From: Deltaproteobacteria bacterium
Lineage (GTDB): Bacteria > Myxococcota > Polyangia > Haliangiales > Haliangiaceae
Reading direction: 5' to 3'
NCBI GenBank assembly: GCA_018262455.1
Contig: JAGSPR010000015.1
Span: 1 to 31,177 of the forward strand
DNA length: 31,177 nucleotides
A program made the position numbers and the translations under genes. Shown here in pieces: positions 8,222 to 16,421 of the stretch (position 1 is the first letter of the stretch; every line of letters starts with the position of its first letter). The notes under the pieces were generated by a model that made no database searches, had not been told where the DNA came from, and worked only from the letters and a program-made list of their open reading frames with translations.

Positions 8222-9435
8222 CCGTGATCTGGAACGCCGTGCGCGAGACCGTGCGCCACCTCGTGCGCAACCCGATGCGATCGATGCTGACCATGCTTGG
8301 CATCTTGATCGGCGTCGCGGCGGTGATCGCGATGATCGCGCTCGGGCGTGGCGCCGCGGCCCGGGTCGGCGCGGACCTTTCGGGCCTGGGACAGAATCTG
8401 CTGTTCGTCGTGCCAGGCACGCCGGGTCACGGCGGCCCAGGCGTACGCGGCATGGCGCCGCCGTTCGACGACGCCGACGCCCGGGCGATCCGGCGCGAGA
8501 TCCAGGGCGTGGCCGGCGTCGCCCCCACGACGGTCCGCGGCCTGGTCGCGGTCCAGGCCGGCGCGAGCTGGCGCACCTCGATCACCGGGTCGACCGCCGA
8601 CTACCTCCAGGTGATGTCGTGGCAGGTCGCGTCCGGGCGCGCGTTCACCGACGCCGAGCAGCGCACGGGCGCGGCGGTATGCCTGCTCGGCCAGACCGTG
8701 CGGCGCGAGCTGTTCGGCGGCGCCGATCCGATCGGCGCGACGATCCGCGTCGGCAACGTGTCGCTGCGCGTGATCGGCACCCTCGCGCCCAAGGGTTCGT
8801 CCAGCTTCGGCCAGGACCAGGACGACTTCGCGCTCGTGCCACTCACCACCCACCAGCGGCGGATCAGCGGCACGAACGACGTCGACATGATCTTCGTGTC
8901 GGCGCGCGATGGCGCCACGAGCGACCGTGTCAAGCGCGACATCGAGGACCTGATGCGCATCCGGCGCCGGCTCCACCAGGGCGAGACGCCCGACTTCACG
9001 GTCCGCGACATGAAGGAGATCTCGGCGATGGTCGGCTCGGTGACCGGGCTCCTGACCCAGCTACTCGCGGCCATCGCCGCGGTCAGCCTGGTCGTCGGAG
9101 GCATCGGGATCATGAACATCATGCTGGTGGCGGTCAGCGAGCGGACCCGCGAGATCGGCATCCGGCTCGCGATCGGCGCGCGCGGGCGCGACGTGCTGGC
9201 GCAGTTCCTGGTCGAGGCGGTCTTGCTGTCCGCGCTCGGCGGCGTGATCGGCATCGCGCTCGGCCTGGCCGGCTCCTACGCGGTCACCAGCCGGCTCAAG
9301 ATCCCGCTCGAGCTCGACGTCGTCCTGATCGCGCTGCCGTTCGGGTTCTCGGCGGCGGTCGGCGTGATCTTCGGGTTCTTCCCCGCGCGCAAGGCCGCGC
9401 GGCTCAACCCGATCGACGCGCTCCGGCACGAATAG
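8218..9435 (+). CDS. FtsX-family ABC exporter permease (MacB permease half)
   Basis: A 405-residue inner-membrane permease. One transmembrane helix near residues 20-45 (MLTMLGILIGVAAVIAMIAL) is followed by a periplasmic core domain of about 220 residues. Three helices near the C-terminus include the conserved GGIGIMNIMLVAVSERTREIG region, and the chain ends in ARKAARLNPIDALRHE. This is the standard MacB-like FtsX arrangement. With the adaptor and ATPase it forms a complete inner-membrane exporter of the MacAB type, in which periplasmic substrate is pushed outward by ATP-driven movements. A gap of 56 bases separates it from the next gene, so the operon may extend. Confidence 0.92.
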   Translation: MTVIWNAVRETVRHLVRNPMRSMLTMLGILIGVAAVIAMIALGRGAAARVGADLSGLGQNLLFVVPGTPGHGGPGVRGMAPPFDDADARAIRREIQGVAGVAPTTVRGLVAVQAGASWRTSITGSTADYLQVMSWQVASGRAFTDAEQRTGAAVCLLGQTVRRELFGGADPIGATIRVGNVSLRVIGTLAPKGSSSFGQDQDDFALVPLTTHQRRISGTNDVDMIFVSARDGATSDRVKRDIEDLMRIRRRLHQGETPDFTVRDMKEISAMVGSVTGLLTQLLAAIAAVSLVVGGIGIMNIMLVAVSERTREIGIRLAIGARGRDVLAQFLVEAVLLSALGGVIGIALGLAGSYAVTSRLKIPLELDVVLIALPFGFSAAVGVIFGFFPARKAARLNPIDALRHE

Positions 9436-9491
9436 GTTCCGCATAGACAGTGCTCGCAACGATGCCGAGACCGGTGTGTCATGCTCGGCAG

Positions 9492-10034
9492 ATGCGGATC
9501 TGGATCGTGGGGCTCGTCGCGGGATGCCTGCTCGGATGGGGCCGTCCCGCCGCCGCGTGCGGCGAATGGCACATGACCGACAAGGAGAAGCAGCTCGCGA
9601 TCAGCTGGCTCATCAACTCGGGCACGATCGCGAAGGGGACCAAGCGCGTCGGCGCGCTCTACCTCGACGACGACCTCAAGCACGGGCTCAGGGTCGTGAC
9701 GTCGAGGAAGGTGATCTTCGACATCAGGGCGGGCAAGCTCCGCAAGTACGGCACGCCGGTGGCGACCCTCGATGGCAATGCGATCACGTTCGGCAAGCGC
9801 GTCTACACGATCGCGTTCGACGACGAGCACGGCTTCCACGGCATGGACGACATGCGCGCGTGGAAGGTGACCGTCACGCGCGGCGACGACGTGGTCGTCG
9901 AGAGCGAGTCGGCATCGGCCCTGTGCGCGGTGGCACACGCGCGCACAGGCGACCCGCTCACCCGCGAAGAGCAGCAAGCCGAGCTCCGCACGCGGATCGC
10001 GTATTACCTCGCGTGGCGCGAGGTCGGGCTCTAG
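9492..10034 (+). CDS. Secreted protein of unknown function
   Basis: A 180-residue protein with a Sec signal (MRIWIVGLVAGCLLGWGRPAAA) and probable cleavage before CGEWHM. The mature part is hydrophilic and rich in short beta-like segments (GLRVVTSRKVIFDIRAGKLRKYG), and ends in an arginine-rich helix. I recognise no catalytic motif or family. ATG 9492 is chosen because it starts the signal peptide; a frame-open ATG-less extension to 9450 adds nothing useful. It follows the exporter operon on the same strand by 56 bases and could be cotranscribed. The large inverted repeat at 10083-10188 lies downstream. Confidence 0.65.
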   Translation: MRIWIVGLVAGCLLGWGRPAAACGEWHMTDKEKQLAISWLINSGTIAKGTKRVGALYLDDDLKHGLRVVTSRKVIFDIRAGKLRKYGTPVATLDGNAITFGKRVYTIAFDDEHGFHGMDDMRAWKVTVTRGDDVVVESESASALCAVAHARTGDPLTREEQQAELRTRIAYYLAWREVGL

Positions 10035-10082
10035 CGGAGAACTGGTTCAGCGGGCCGGTCGAGCCCCAGCCAACGCGATCGA

Positions 10083-10188
10083 GTTGACGCGTTCGTCGTC
10101 GACGTTGACGTTGACCGAAACCTTGACGCGTTCGACGGCGACGTAGACGTCTGACCCCACGGTCAACGTCGACGACGAACGCGTCAAC
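10083..10188. repeat. Perfect 27-bp inverted repeat with 52-base spacer
   Basis: Arms at 10083-10109 and 10162-10188 are exact reverse complements (starting GTTGACGCGTTCG). The spacer holds a partial third copy (TTGACGCGTTCGACGGCGACG from 10123, 11-12 bases exact) and tandem GACGTT units. It lies between the stops of two convergent genes, so a bidirectional terminator is possible, though no T-run follows. A long RNA hairpin, a protein-binding array or a small mobile remnant are alternatives. Confidence 0.8.
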
Positions 10189-10211
10189 CTCAACTCCACA
10201 GCGGTTGAGGA
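10187..10211. terminator. Possible terminator hairpin between convergent genes
   Basis: CCTCAAC and GTTGAGG form a seven-base-pair stem around a 9-base loop, just before the stop of the ferritin-like gene (minus strand). No strong T-run is present, so this is a weak call. Confidence 0.3.
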
Positions 10212-10222
10212 CTCGTCGACGC

Positions 10223-10951
10223 TCACGCGGCGACGGCCATCGGGATCGCGGCGCTCCGCTGACGCTCGAGCGCGGCGAGGCCCCGCCACACCAGGCGCTC
10301 GGGGCCACGTACGTCGAGCAGGTCGGCCGTGACCGCCTGCGCGAGGAACACGCGGCCGTGCTCGACGAACGCGCGTTGCTCGGCCGCGCGAAATCGCCGA
10401 AGCGTGGCCTCGCGCGTGGGTGCGTCGGGCGCGTAGCGCCGGCTGATCGCGATCGCATACTTGACGTGCCGGAGCTCATCGTTGGCGACCTCGCGGATCA
10501 CGGCCGCTGACTCGGGATCGTAGCGCTCGATCGAGCTCGCGATCAGCGGGTACTGCTCGACGCCGCGCTCCTCGACCACCTGCAGCATCAGGTACGCCTC
10601 CATCACGGTCCGGCGATCATCGACGAAGGCCGCGCCCACACCGCCGAGCGCGCGTTCGATGAACGGGAGCACGTTCGCGGGCGCGGGGAGGCGCTCGGCG
10701 GCCACACCCTGGCGCGCGAGGCAGTCGCGGAACACCCGGGCGTGGCGGTACTCGTCGTCGCGATGGCGGCGCACGAGCTTGTTCAGCGCGGGGTCGTCGA
10801 CCTTCTCGACCAGCCGGTCGAACACGCCGGCTTCGTCGCCTTCCTCGGCGTTGACCAGGAACTGCAGCATGAACGCGCGGCCGCGCGGCGTCGCGGCGAG
10901 CCGATCGAGGAACCGTGCGGCGAGGGTGCGGGCGACAATGGACCTGGTCAT
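10223..10951 (-). CDS. Ferritin-like diiron-domain protein
   Basis: A 242-residue, mostly helical cytosolic protein. Two ExxH motifs (DDEYRH near residue 65 and NDELRH near 157), with additional glutamates in NAEEGDE and VVEERGVEQY, give the four-helix diiron pattern of the ferritin-like superfamily. This suggests iron storage or oxidation, or an oxygenase or peroxidase role; the specific reaction cannot be assigned. ATG 10951 is preceded by AAGGAG (10958-10963) at ideal spacing. The first operator palindrome (10961-10976) overlaps this ribosome site, so binding of the divergent TetR protein would block it. A stress function is plausible but inferred. Confidence 0.75.
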   Translation of the reverse strand: MTRSIVARTLAARFLDRLAATPRGRAFMLQFLVNAEEGDEAGVFDRLVEKVDDPALNKLVRRHRDDEYRHARVFRDCLARQGVAAERLPAPANVLPFIERALGGVGAAFVDDRRTVMEAYLMLQVVEERGVEQYPLIASSIERYDPESAAVIREVANDELRHVKYAIAISRRYAPDAPTREATLRRFRAAEQRAFVEHGRVFLAQAVTADLLDVRGPERLVWRGLAALERQRSAAIPMAVAA

Positions 10952-10960
10952 GGGGCGCTC

Positions 10961-10976
10961 CTTACAAGATTGTAAG
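10961..10976. promoter_or_regulatory. Palindromic operator 1 (TetR-type)
   Basis: CTTACAAGATTGTAAG is a perfect 7-bp inverted repeat around GA. It lies between the divergent ferritin-like and tetR genes and overlaps the AAGGAG site of the former. Its size and symmetry fit a TetR dimer site. Confidence 0.65.
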
Positions 10977-10986
10977 TAACGTTTAC

Positions 10987-11000
10987 TGACAAGGTTGTCA
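10987..11000. promoter_or_regulatory. Palindromic operator 2 (TetR-type)
   Basis: TGACAAGGTTGTCA is a perfect 6-bp inverted repeat around GG, with the same ACAA-N2-TTGT core as operator 1 and about 25 bases from it centre to centre. On the minus strand it includes a TTGACA that could be a -35 element for the ferritin-like gene. Confidence 0.6.
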
Positions 11001-11030
11001 ACAGTGTTCCGACTTGCGATCCTTCCACGC

Positions 11031-11645
11031 GTGGCAACAACCCGAAAACGCAGGGCTGCGGCGGACGCGCGGGACGAGATCCTCGCAGCGGCCGAACGCC
11101 GGCTGATCGAACACGGCCCGGCCGCGCTCCGGCTCCAGGACGTCGCGGCCGAGGTGGGCGTCTCGCATCCGGCGATCCTCCATCACTTCGGCAGTCGCGA
11201 GGGGCTCGTGAGAGCGGTGGTCGAACGCGCGATCGGCACGCTGCAGGACGACCTCGTGCAGGCGCTCGCCGGCGCCGGAAAGTTCGCCGGGGACACGCTG
11301 CTCGATCGCGCCTTCGACATGCTCGCGACCCGCGGACACGCGCGCTTGATGGCCTGGCTGCTGCTGTCGGGGTACGACCCGCTCGACGGGACCGAGGTCC
11401 GCACGAAGTGGCACGAGATCATCGATGCCACCCATGCGGCGCGCGTCGCGATGCATCCCGACCGCGCTCCGGCACGCGAGGACACCGCATTCACGGTCGT
11501 GTTGTCGGCACTCGCGCTGTTCGGGCAGGCGATCTCCGGCCCCTCGACCTTCCACGCCGCCGGGCTCGGCCGCGGACCGCGGGTCGATGATCGTTTTCGC
11601 AGCTGGCTCGCCGCGCTGCTCGGTGAGCACCTCACCAAACGCTGA
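11031..11645 (+). CDS. TetR-family transcriptional regulator
   Basis: A 204-residue repressor-type protein. The N-terminal helix-turn-helix (about residues 14-58) contains the family pattern DEILAAAERRLIEHGPAALR, then LQDVAAEVGVSHPAILHHFGSREGLV. The C-terminal ligand-binding part is variable and gives no clue to the inducer. GTG 11031 is chosen because it puts the HTH at the usual distance; TTG 10995 or GTG 11004 would add residues that overlap operator 2. It is divergent from the ferritin-like gene with two matching palindromes between, so it most likely represses that gene and itself. Confidence 0.85.
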   Translation: MATTRKRRAAADARDEILAAAERRLIEHGPAALRLQDVAAEVGVSHPAILHHFGSREGLVRAVVERAIGTLQDDLVQALAGAGKFAGDTLLDRAFDMLATRGHARLMAWLLLSGYDPLDGTEVRTKWHEIIDATHAARVAMHPDRAPAREDTAFTVVLSALALFGQAISGPSTFHAAGLGRGPRVDDRFRSWLAALLGEHLTKR

Positions 11646-11717
11646 GCTGCCGGTTCACGGCGTGGTTCGCCGGTGGACTCGTCGTATCCGCCTGTGCGAT
11701 TCTGTCCGGCGTTCAGA

Positions 11718-12248
<531 letters not shown>

Positions 12249-12261
12249 TCGAGCGCGGGCG

Positions 12262-12921
12262 TCAGGGCGTCGCGGGCGTCGCGGTCCGATCGCGCATCGC
12301 CTGCTTGCGGCCGGCGATCAGGTGCCAGCCCAGGACGCCGAGCACGCCCGTGAAGAAGATCCCGAGGTAGATCGAGCCGAGCTGGGGGTAGCTCTCGGTC
12401 GAGAAGTTCGCGATCTGCTTGGTGCCGAAGATCGCGGGCGTGAACGGTTCGAGCTTGAACGGAGCGTCCGGATCGAGGTTGTGCCCGAACACGTACAGCT
12501 TGTAGACGAACTTGCCGAACGCGAACAGGCTGATGTACCCGCCGATCACCGCGAGGTCGACGAGCGCGCGCACGTTCCCGATCGCGGCGCAGCGCAGCGT
12601 CAGCACGATGAGGAGCCCGAGCGCGAACGGGATCCAGTCGAGATCGGACAGCTCGGCGCGATCGATCTTGTGCATGCCGATGTAGTGATTGAGCGTGTTG
12701 ATCTCCTTGATGTCGTTGCCGTGGTTCCCGCCCTCGATCTTGTGGCCGTAGATCTCCATGTAGAGACCATTCGGGTACTGCGGCGCGGTCATCGAGATCT
12801 TCCACAGGGGCTGGGTGAACGCGAGGATCAGCGGGACCGTGATGACCAGCAGGATCAACCGCGACCACAGGAAGAGCGGGCGATCGAGGAAGCTGTAGAA
12901 CTTGGAGAGAGCGAGCTGCAT
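12262..12921 (-). CDS. Four-helix membrane protein of the nos cluster
   Basis: A 219-residue inner-membrane protein with four predicted helices: about 18-40, 95-115, 125-150 and 185-207. The first periplasmic loop, about 50 residues, is highly patterned (NGLYMEIYGHKIEGG, then LNHYIGMHKID) and contains His, Met and Tyr that could bind a metal or contact a partner. The gene is last in the nos operon, 14 bases after nosY, with AGGAG at good spacing before ATG 12921. An upstream frame extension to 13359 is antisense noise and is rejected. Clade II nos clusters often encode an extra polytopic membrane protein (NosB); this may be its counterpart, but I cannot confirm homology. Confidence 0.7.
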   Translation of the reverse strand: MQLALSKFYSFLDRPLFLWSRLILLVITVPLILAFTQPLWKISMTAPQYPNGLYMEIYGHKIEGGNHGNDIKEINTLNHYIGMHKIDRAELSDLDWIPFALGLLIVLTLRCAAIGNVRALVDLAVIGGYISLFAFGKFVYKLYVFGHNLDPDAPFKLEPFTPAIFGTKQIANFSTESYPQLGSIYLGIFFTGVLGVLGWHLIAGRKQAMRDRTATPATP

Positions 12922-12935
12922 GACGCGACTCCTGG

Positions 12936-13775
12936 TTAGATCCGATCGCTGCGGCGGAACCCGAGATAAGCAATGGTCCACGCCCCGATCCCGACGAGCG
13001 CGGGCCACACGACCCCGATCGCGAACAACGCACTGCCGCCGATCCGATTGGCGAGATAGAAGCCCACCGGGCCGAACGTCGACAGATCCGGCTGCAGGTC
13101 GGAGAGCAGCGCGAGCCGCGCCGACTCGACGGGATTCACCACCGCGAGCGTGAACACCGCGTGTGGATCGAGCCGCCATCGCAACATCAGCCCGATCAAG
13201 CCGAAATCGAGCAACGCCACGCCGAGGGCCCACGCGAGCACGAGGTAGGTGATCACCCTCGCCGGGTTGCGGACGAACACCGAGATCGCCGAGCCGATCC
13301 CGGCGAACGCGAGCAGCAGCGAGGCCGAGACGGCGAGGCTGCGCCCGATGAACGTCCACGGGATTGGATCGTCATGCAGCAGCTGGCCCCACAGCCCGAT
13401 CCCGAGCATCACGACCGCGAGCGGAACGACGAGGGCGAGGTAACGAACCCCGCACACCGCGAGGAACCACGCCCCCGGCGAGAGCGGCTGGCTGAACAGC
13501 AGCTCGAGCGAACCATCCTCGCGCGCGCGCTGGACCGCGGGCGCGAGCGCCATCAGCGCGATCAGCGGGAGCACCAGGATCAGCGCGTGGGAGAACGACA
13601 GCAGGACGCGGCTGGTCCCGGTGAAGCCGAGGATCGAGGACTCGCGCACCCCGACGGTGATCAGCACCCCGCCGAGCACCGCGTAGGTCGCGACGCAGAA
13701 CCAGATCCACCGCGAGCGCATGACCTCGGCGAAGTCGAGGCGCGCCGCGGCTCGTAGCTGCACCGAGAAGCTCAT
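12936..13775 (-). CDS. nosY: NosY-type ABC transporter permease
   Basis: A 279-residue membrane protein with six predicted helices, the usual size for NosY. It pairs with the NosF ATPase; together with NosD this ABC system is required for maturation of the copper-sulfur CuZ centre of nitrous oxide reductase. Recognisable parts are the N-terminal MRSRWIWFCVATYAVLGG helix and the EDGSLELLFSQPLSPGAW segment typical of NosY and ABC-2 permeases. ATG 13775 overlaps the nosL stop by four bases (ATGA) and has AAGGAG eight bases upstream. A longer upstream frame to 14006 is overlap with nosL and is rejected. Confidence 0.88.
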   Translation of the reverse strand: MSFSVQLRAAARLDFAEVMRSRWIWFCVATYAVLGGVLITVGVRESSILGFTGTSRVLLSFSHALILVLPLIALMALAPAVQRAREDGSLELLFSQPLSPGAWFLAVCGVRYLALVVPLAVVMLGIGLWGQLLHDDPIPWTFIGRSLAVSASLLLAFAGIGSAISVFVRNPARVITYLVLAWALGVALLDFGLIGLMLRWRLDPHAVFTLAVVNPVESARLALLSDLQPDLSTFGPVGFYLANRIGGSALFAIGVVWPALVGIGAWTIAYLGFRRSDRI

Positions 13776-14239
13776 CGCTGCTTCTCCTTGAGCGGGGCTT
13801 GCTCGAGCGCGATCCTGCGCGCGGCCGCGAGCTCGATCGCCCCTGGAGTGCCGCGTTCGACGGCGAGCAGCCCCGATCCCATCGGCGTGATGCCGTCCGT
13901 CAGGAAGCTGGTCTCGTCGGCGAGCAGCCAGCGATCGGAGGTCGAGTGGTGAAACCACAGCCGGTGGATGGTGGGGTGATGCTCCTCGACGTACCGGAGC
14001 GCGCACGCGGGATCATCGAACGACAGCACCTCGCCGGCTAAGGTCACCAGCTGCGCCGCGTGGCGTGGATCTCCGATCAGCATCTGGCAGTGCGAACACG
14101 CCTGGCGGTTCCAGTCGATCGGCTGGACCTCGTCGGGCAGCGTCTGGCCGCCGCGGACGATGAGGACCACCGCGGCGATCACGGCGCCCAGCGCGCCAAG
14201 CACGCCGAGCCGCAGCCACGGGATCTCACGTCGGGACAT
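13772..14239 (-). CDS. nosL: NosL-like copper chaperone
   Basis: A 155-residue protein thought to deliver copper(I) to NosZ. A single N-terminal membrane helix (about 10-28) anchors it. The NosL signature region is ACSHCQMLIGDPRHAAQL (47-64), with Cys48, Cys51 and Met53 as likely metal ligands, followed by the FDDPACALRYV segment of the family. Many NosL proteins are lipoproteins; this one has no lipobox and appears membrane-anchored instead. The start at ATG 14239 overlaps the nosF end by 14 bases, and the stop overlaps nosY. Confidence 0.85.
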   Translation of the reverse strand: MSRREIPWLRLGVLGALGAVIAAVVLIVRGGQTLPDEVQPIDWNRQACSHCQMLIGDPRHAAQLVTLAGEVLSFDDPACALRYVEEHHPTIHRLWFHHSTSDRWLLADETSFLTDGITPMGSGLLAVERGTPGAIELAAARRIALEQAPLKEKQR

Positions 14240-15107
14240 GGCGCCCCCCTCCCCTGAGCTCGATGAGGTCGACGTCGCGCACGACGAGATCGACGAGGTC
14301 GGCGCCGAGCGCCCCCAGCGCGGCGGGCACCAGCGCGAGCTTGGCCTCGCGATCGACGCTGCGGCTCCACCATCCATTGGCGCCAGGCGCGAACCCGTGC
14401 TCGGCGAGCCAGCCACGCGCCTCGCCGGTGACCCGGAGCTCGAGCAGCGAGCCGACCCGCTGGGCGAGGTAGCTCGCGGCGTCTCCGTCGTAGACCAGGC
14501 GGCCTTCCTCGAGTGCCACCACGTGATCGACGAGCGAGCGGATCTCCTCCAGCCGGTGCGAGCACAGGATCAGCGTCGCGTCGCCCGCCAGCTCGCGCTG
14601 GAGCTCGAAGAACCGGCCGCGCGCCTCGGCATCGAGGCTCGCCGTGGGCTCGTCGAGGATCAGCAACTCGGGGCGAGCCGCGAGCGCGAGCGCGATCAGC
14701 AGCTTTTGCTTGGAGCCACCCGAAAGGCTGCGGAACGGCCGGCCGGCGACGTCGTCGAGCCGGAGATCGAGGCGGGCGGCGATGTCGTGGACCGCCGCCA
14801 CGGTCAGGCCGCGCAGCTCGCTGACCGCGCGTACCAGATCGCCGCAGCTCGCCGCCATCTGCGGCGCGATCTGCGGGACGTAGGCGATCCGGGGCGCGAG
14901 CTCGAGCCGGCGCACCGGCGCACCGTCGACGACGACCTTGCCGCGATGCTGGACCAGCCCCAGCAGCACGCGGATCAGGGTGGTCTTGCCCGAGCCGTTC
15001 GGGCCGATCAGCGCGACCTTGGCGCCCGCCGGCAGCGCGAGATCGGTCGCATGCAGCGCGGTCAGCTTGCCGAACTGCTTCTCGACTCGCGCGAGCTCGA
15101 TCCTCAC
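14226..15107 (-). CDS. nosF: NosF-type ABC transporter ATPase
   Basis: A 293-residue cytosolic ATPase that drives the NosFY transporter needed for CuZ assembly. Walker A GPNGSGKT is at 35-42, then Q-loop VPQIAPQ, signature LSGGSKQK, Walker B LLILDEPTASLD and H-loop CSHRLEE. A C-terminal domain of about 85 residues follows, as in NosF. The gene overlaps nosD by four bases and nosL by 14, so the genes are tightly coupled. The start codon is ATG 15107. Confidence 0.9.
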   Translation of the reverse strand: MRIELARVEKQFGKLTALHATDLALPAGAKVALIGPNGSGKTTLIRVLLGLVQHRGKVVVDGAPVRRLELAPRIAYVPQIAPQMAASCGDLVRAVSELRGLTVAAVHDIAARLDLRLDDVAGRPFRSLSGGSKQKLLIALALAARPELLILDEPTASLDAEARGRFFELQRELAGDATLILCSHRLEEIRSLVDHVVALEEGRLVYDGDAASYLAQRVGSLLELRVTGEARGWLAEHGFAPGANGWWSRSVDREAKLALVPAALGALGADLVDLVVRDVDLIELRGGGRHVPT

Positions 15108-16420
15108 AAGGTCCTCCCGAGCGCTTCGAGCGTCCAGTGCGGATCCATCCGCGGCGCCGGATCGGCGAGCAGGGGCTGCGGCTGGTACAGCGGATCGAGG
15201 TGCGCGGCCGCGTCGACCAGGGCGAGCGCCGGGGTGCCCTGGAACAGCGCGAGCCCGGGGTTGCTCGCGGTCAGCTGATTGGACAGCGAGCGCAGCTCGT
15301 ACGCCACGTCGCCGATGTCGTCGCCGTCGAGGTCATAGCCGGCATAGTCGTCGAAGTAGTTACCGTGCCACGTGACGTCGAGGGCGGTACCTCCGCCGTC
15401 GATCCGGACCTGCGTCTGGTTGTCCGCGAGATCATTGTCCCGGATCTGCACGTGGTGAGCACTGGAGTGGAACACGATGGCGCTGTCGTTGAGCCGGAAC
15501 ACATTCCGATCGATCTCGAGCACATCACCGAGCTGCATCGGCGACGAGTCGATGTAGAGCCCGATCGTGTCGTGGATCAGCCGGTTGCCCGACACCCAGA
15601 TGTTGCCCGAGTCCTTGAGGCCGATCGCCATGCCGGCGGCGCCGTGAGCGCCGGCGATCAGGTTCTCGGTGAGGTGCAGGCCCCTGCTGTACATCACGAA
15701 GATGCCCACGACCCCGTCGAGCAGCTGGTTGCCGATGACCTGGTTATCGTGGCTGTACATGAAGTGCAGGCCGTAGCGGCCGCGTAGCACGCGATTGCGG
15801 GTGATCTGATTCCTCCGCGAGTACCAGACCACCACATCGCGTCCGTCCTCCACGAGATTGTCGGAGATCACCGAATCGGAGGTCTCCCACATCCGGATCG
15901 TGTCACCGCGGAGACTGGAGGCCGGGTCGAGGCTGCCCTCGATGTGATTGCCGATGATCCGGACCCGCTGGCTCTTCTCGACGAGGAGGCCGAACATCGC
16001 GTGGACCACGGTGACGCCTTCGACGCGGGTATCGCTGGCCGCCACCCGCACGGCCGCATCGAGCCGATCGAACCGTCCGCCCGTGCCATCGATCGTGAGG
16101 CCGAGCACCGCCGCGCCCGGGGCGACCAGCTCGATCGTGGTCGCGGCGCCGCTGTGGACCACCGCGCTCGTCGGTCCCCACAGCGTCACCGCACGCGCGA
16201 TCCGCAAGGGTCCGGCATGGCGGCCGGCGGACAGGCAGACCGCCGACACCCCAGGATCGTCGAGGGCGGGCTGCACCGGCTCTCCCGCGGCGACCACGCG
16301 ACAGCCTTCCGGCCGCGCAGGGGCAAGCGGCCTCTCGGCGTCGACCTGTACGCGCGCTTCGCGGCACGCCCCGGTCATGACCGCGACCAGGGCGAGGATC
16401 GTGGTGCGCGCGTGGCGCAT
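15104..16420 (-). CDS. nosD: NosD-type periplasmic beta-helix protein
   Basis: A 438-residue exported protein of the NosD family, required with NosFY for CuZ sulfide insertion. An N-terminal lipoprotein signal (lipobox MTGAC, Cys19) is followed by a right-handed beta-helix with repeated SxxNxIxxN-type turns (VISDNLVEDGRD, QITRNRVLRGRYG, QVIGNQLLDGVVG, WVSGNRLIHDTIG). Conserved NosD features include YGLHFMYSHDN and WHGNYFDDYAGYDLDGDDIGD. The stop of nosZ lies one base upstream of this ATG. Confidence 0.9.
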   Translation of the reverse strand: MRHARTTILALVAVMTGACREARVQVDAERPLAPARPEGCRVVAAGEPVQPALDDPGVSAVCLSAGRHAGPLRIARAVTLWGPTSAVVHSGAATTIELVAPGAAVLGLTIDGTGGRFDRLDAAVRVAASDTRVEGVTVVHAMFGLLVEKSQRVRIIGNHIEGSLDPASSLRGDTIRMWETSDSVISDNLVEDGRDVVVWYSRRNQITRNRVLRGRYGLHFMYSHDNQVIGNQLLDGVVGIFVMYSRGLHLTENLIAGAHGAAGMAIGLKDSGNIWVSGNRLIHDTIGLYIDSSPMQLGDVLEIDRNVFRLNDSAIVFHSSAHHVQIRDNDLADNQTQVRIDGGGTALDVTWHGNYFDDYAGYDLDGDDIGDVAYELRSLSNQLTASNPGLALFQGTPALALVDAAAHLDPLYQPQPLLADPAPRMDPHWTLEALGRTL

Positions 16421-16421
16421 C

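Noticed and set aside
12922..13359. Upstream extension of the four-helix membrane protein
   Set aside because: It overlaps nosY out of phase; AGGAG before ATG 12921 marks the true start.
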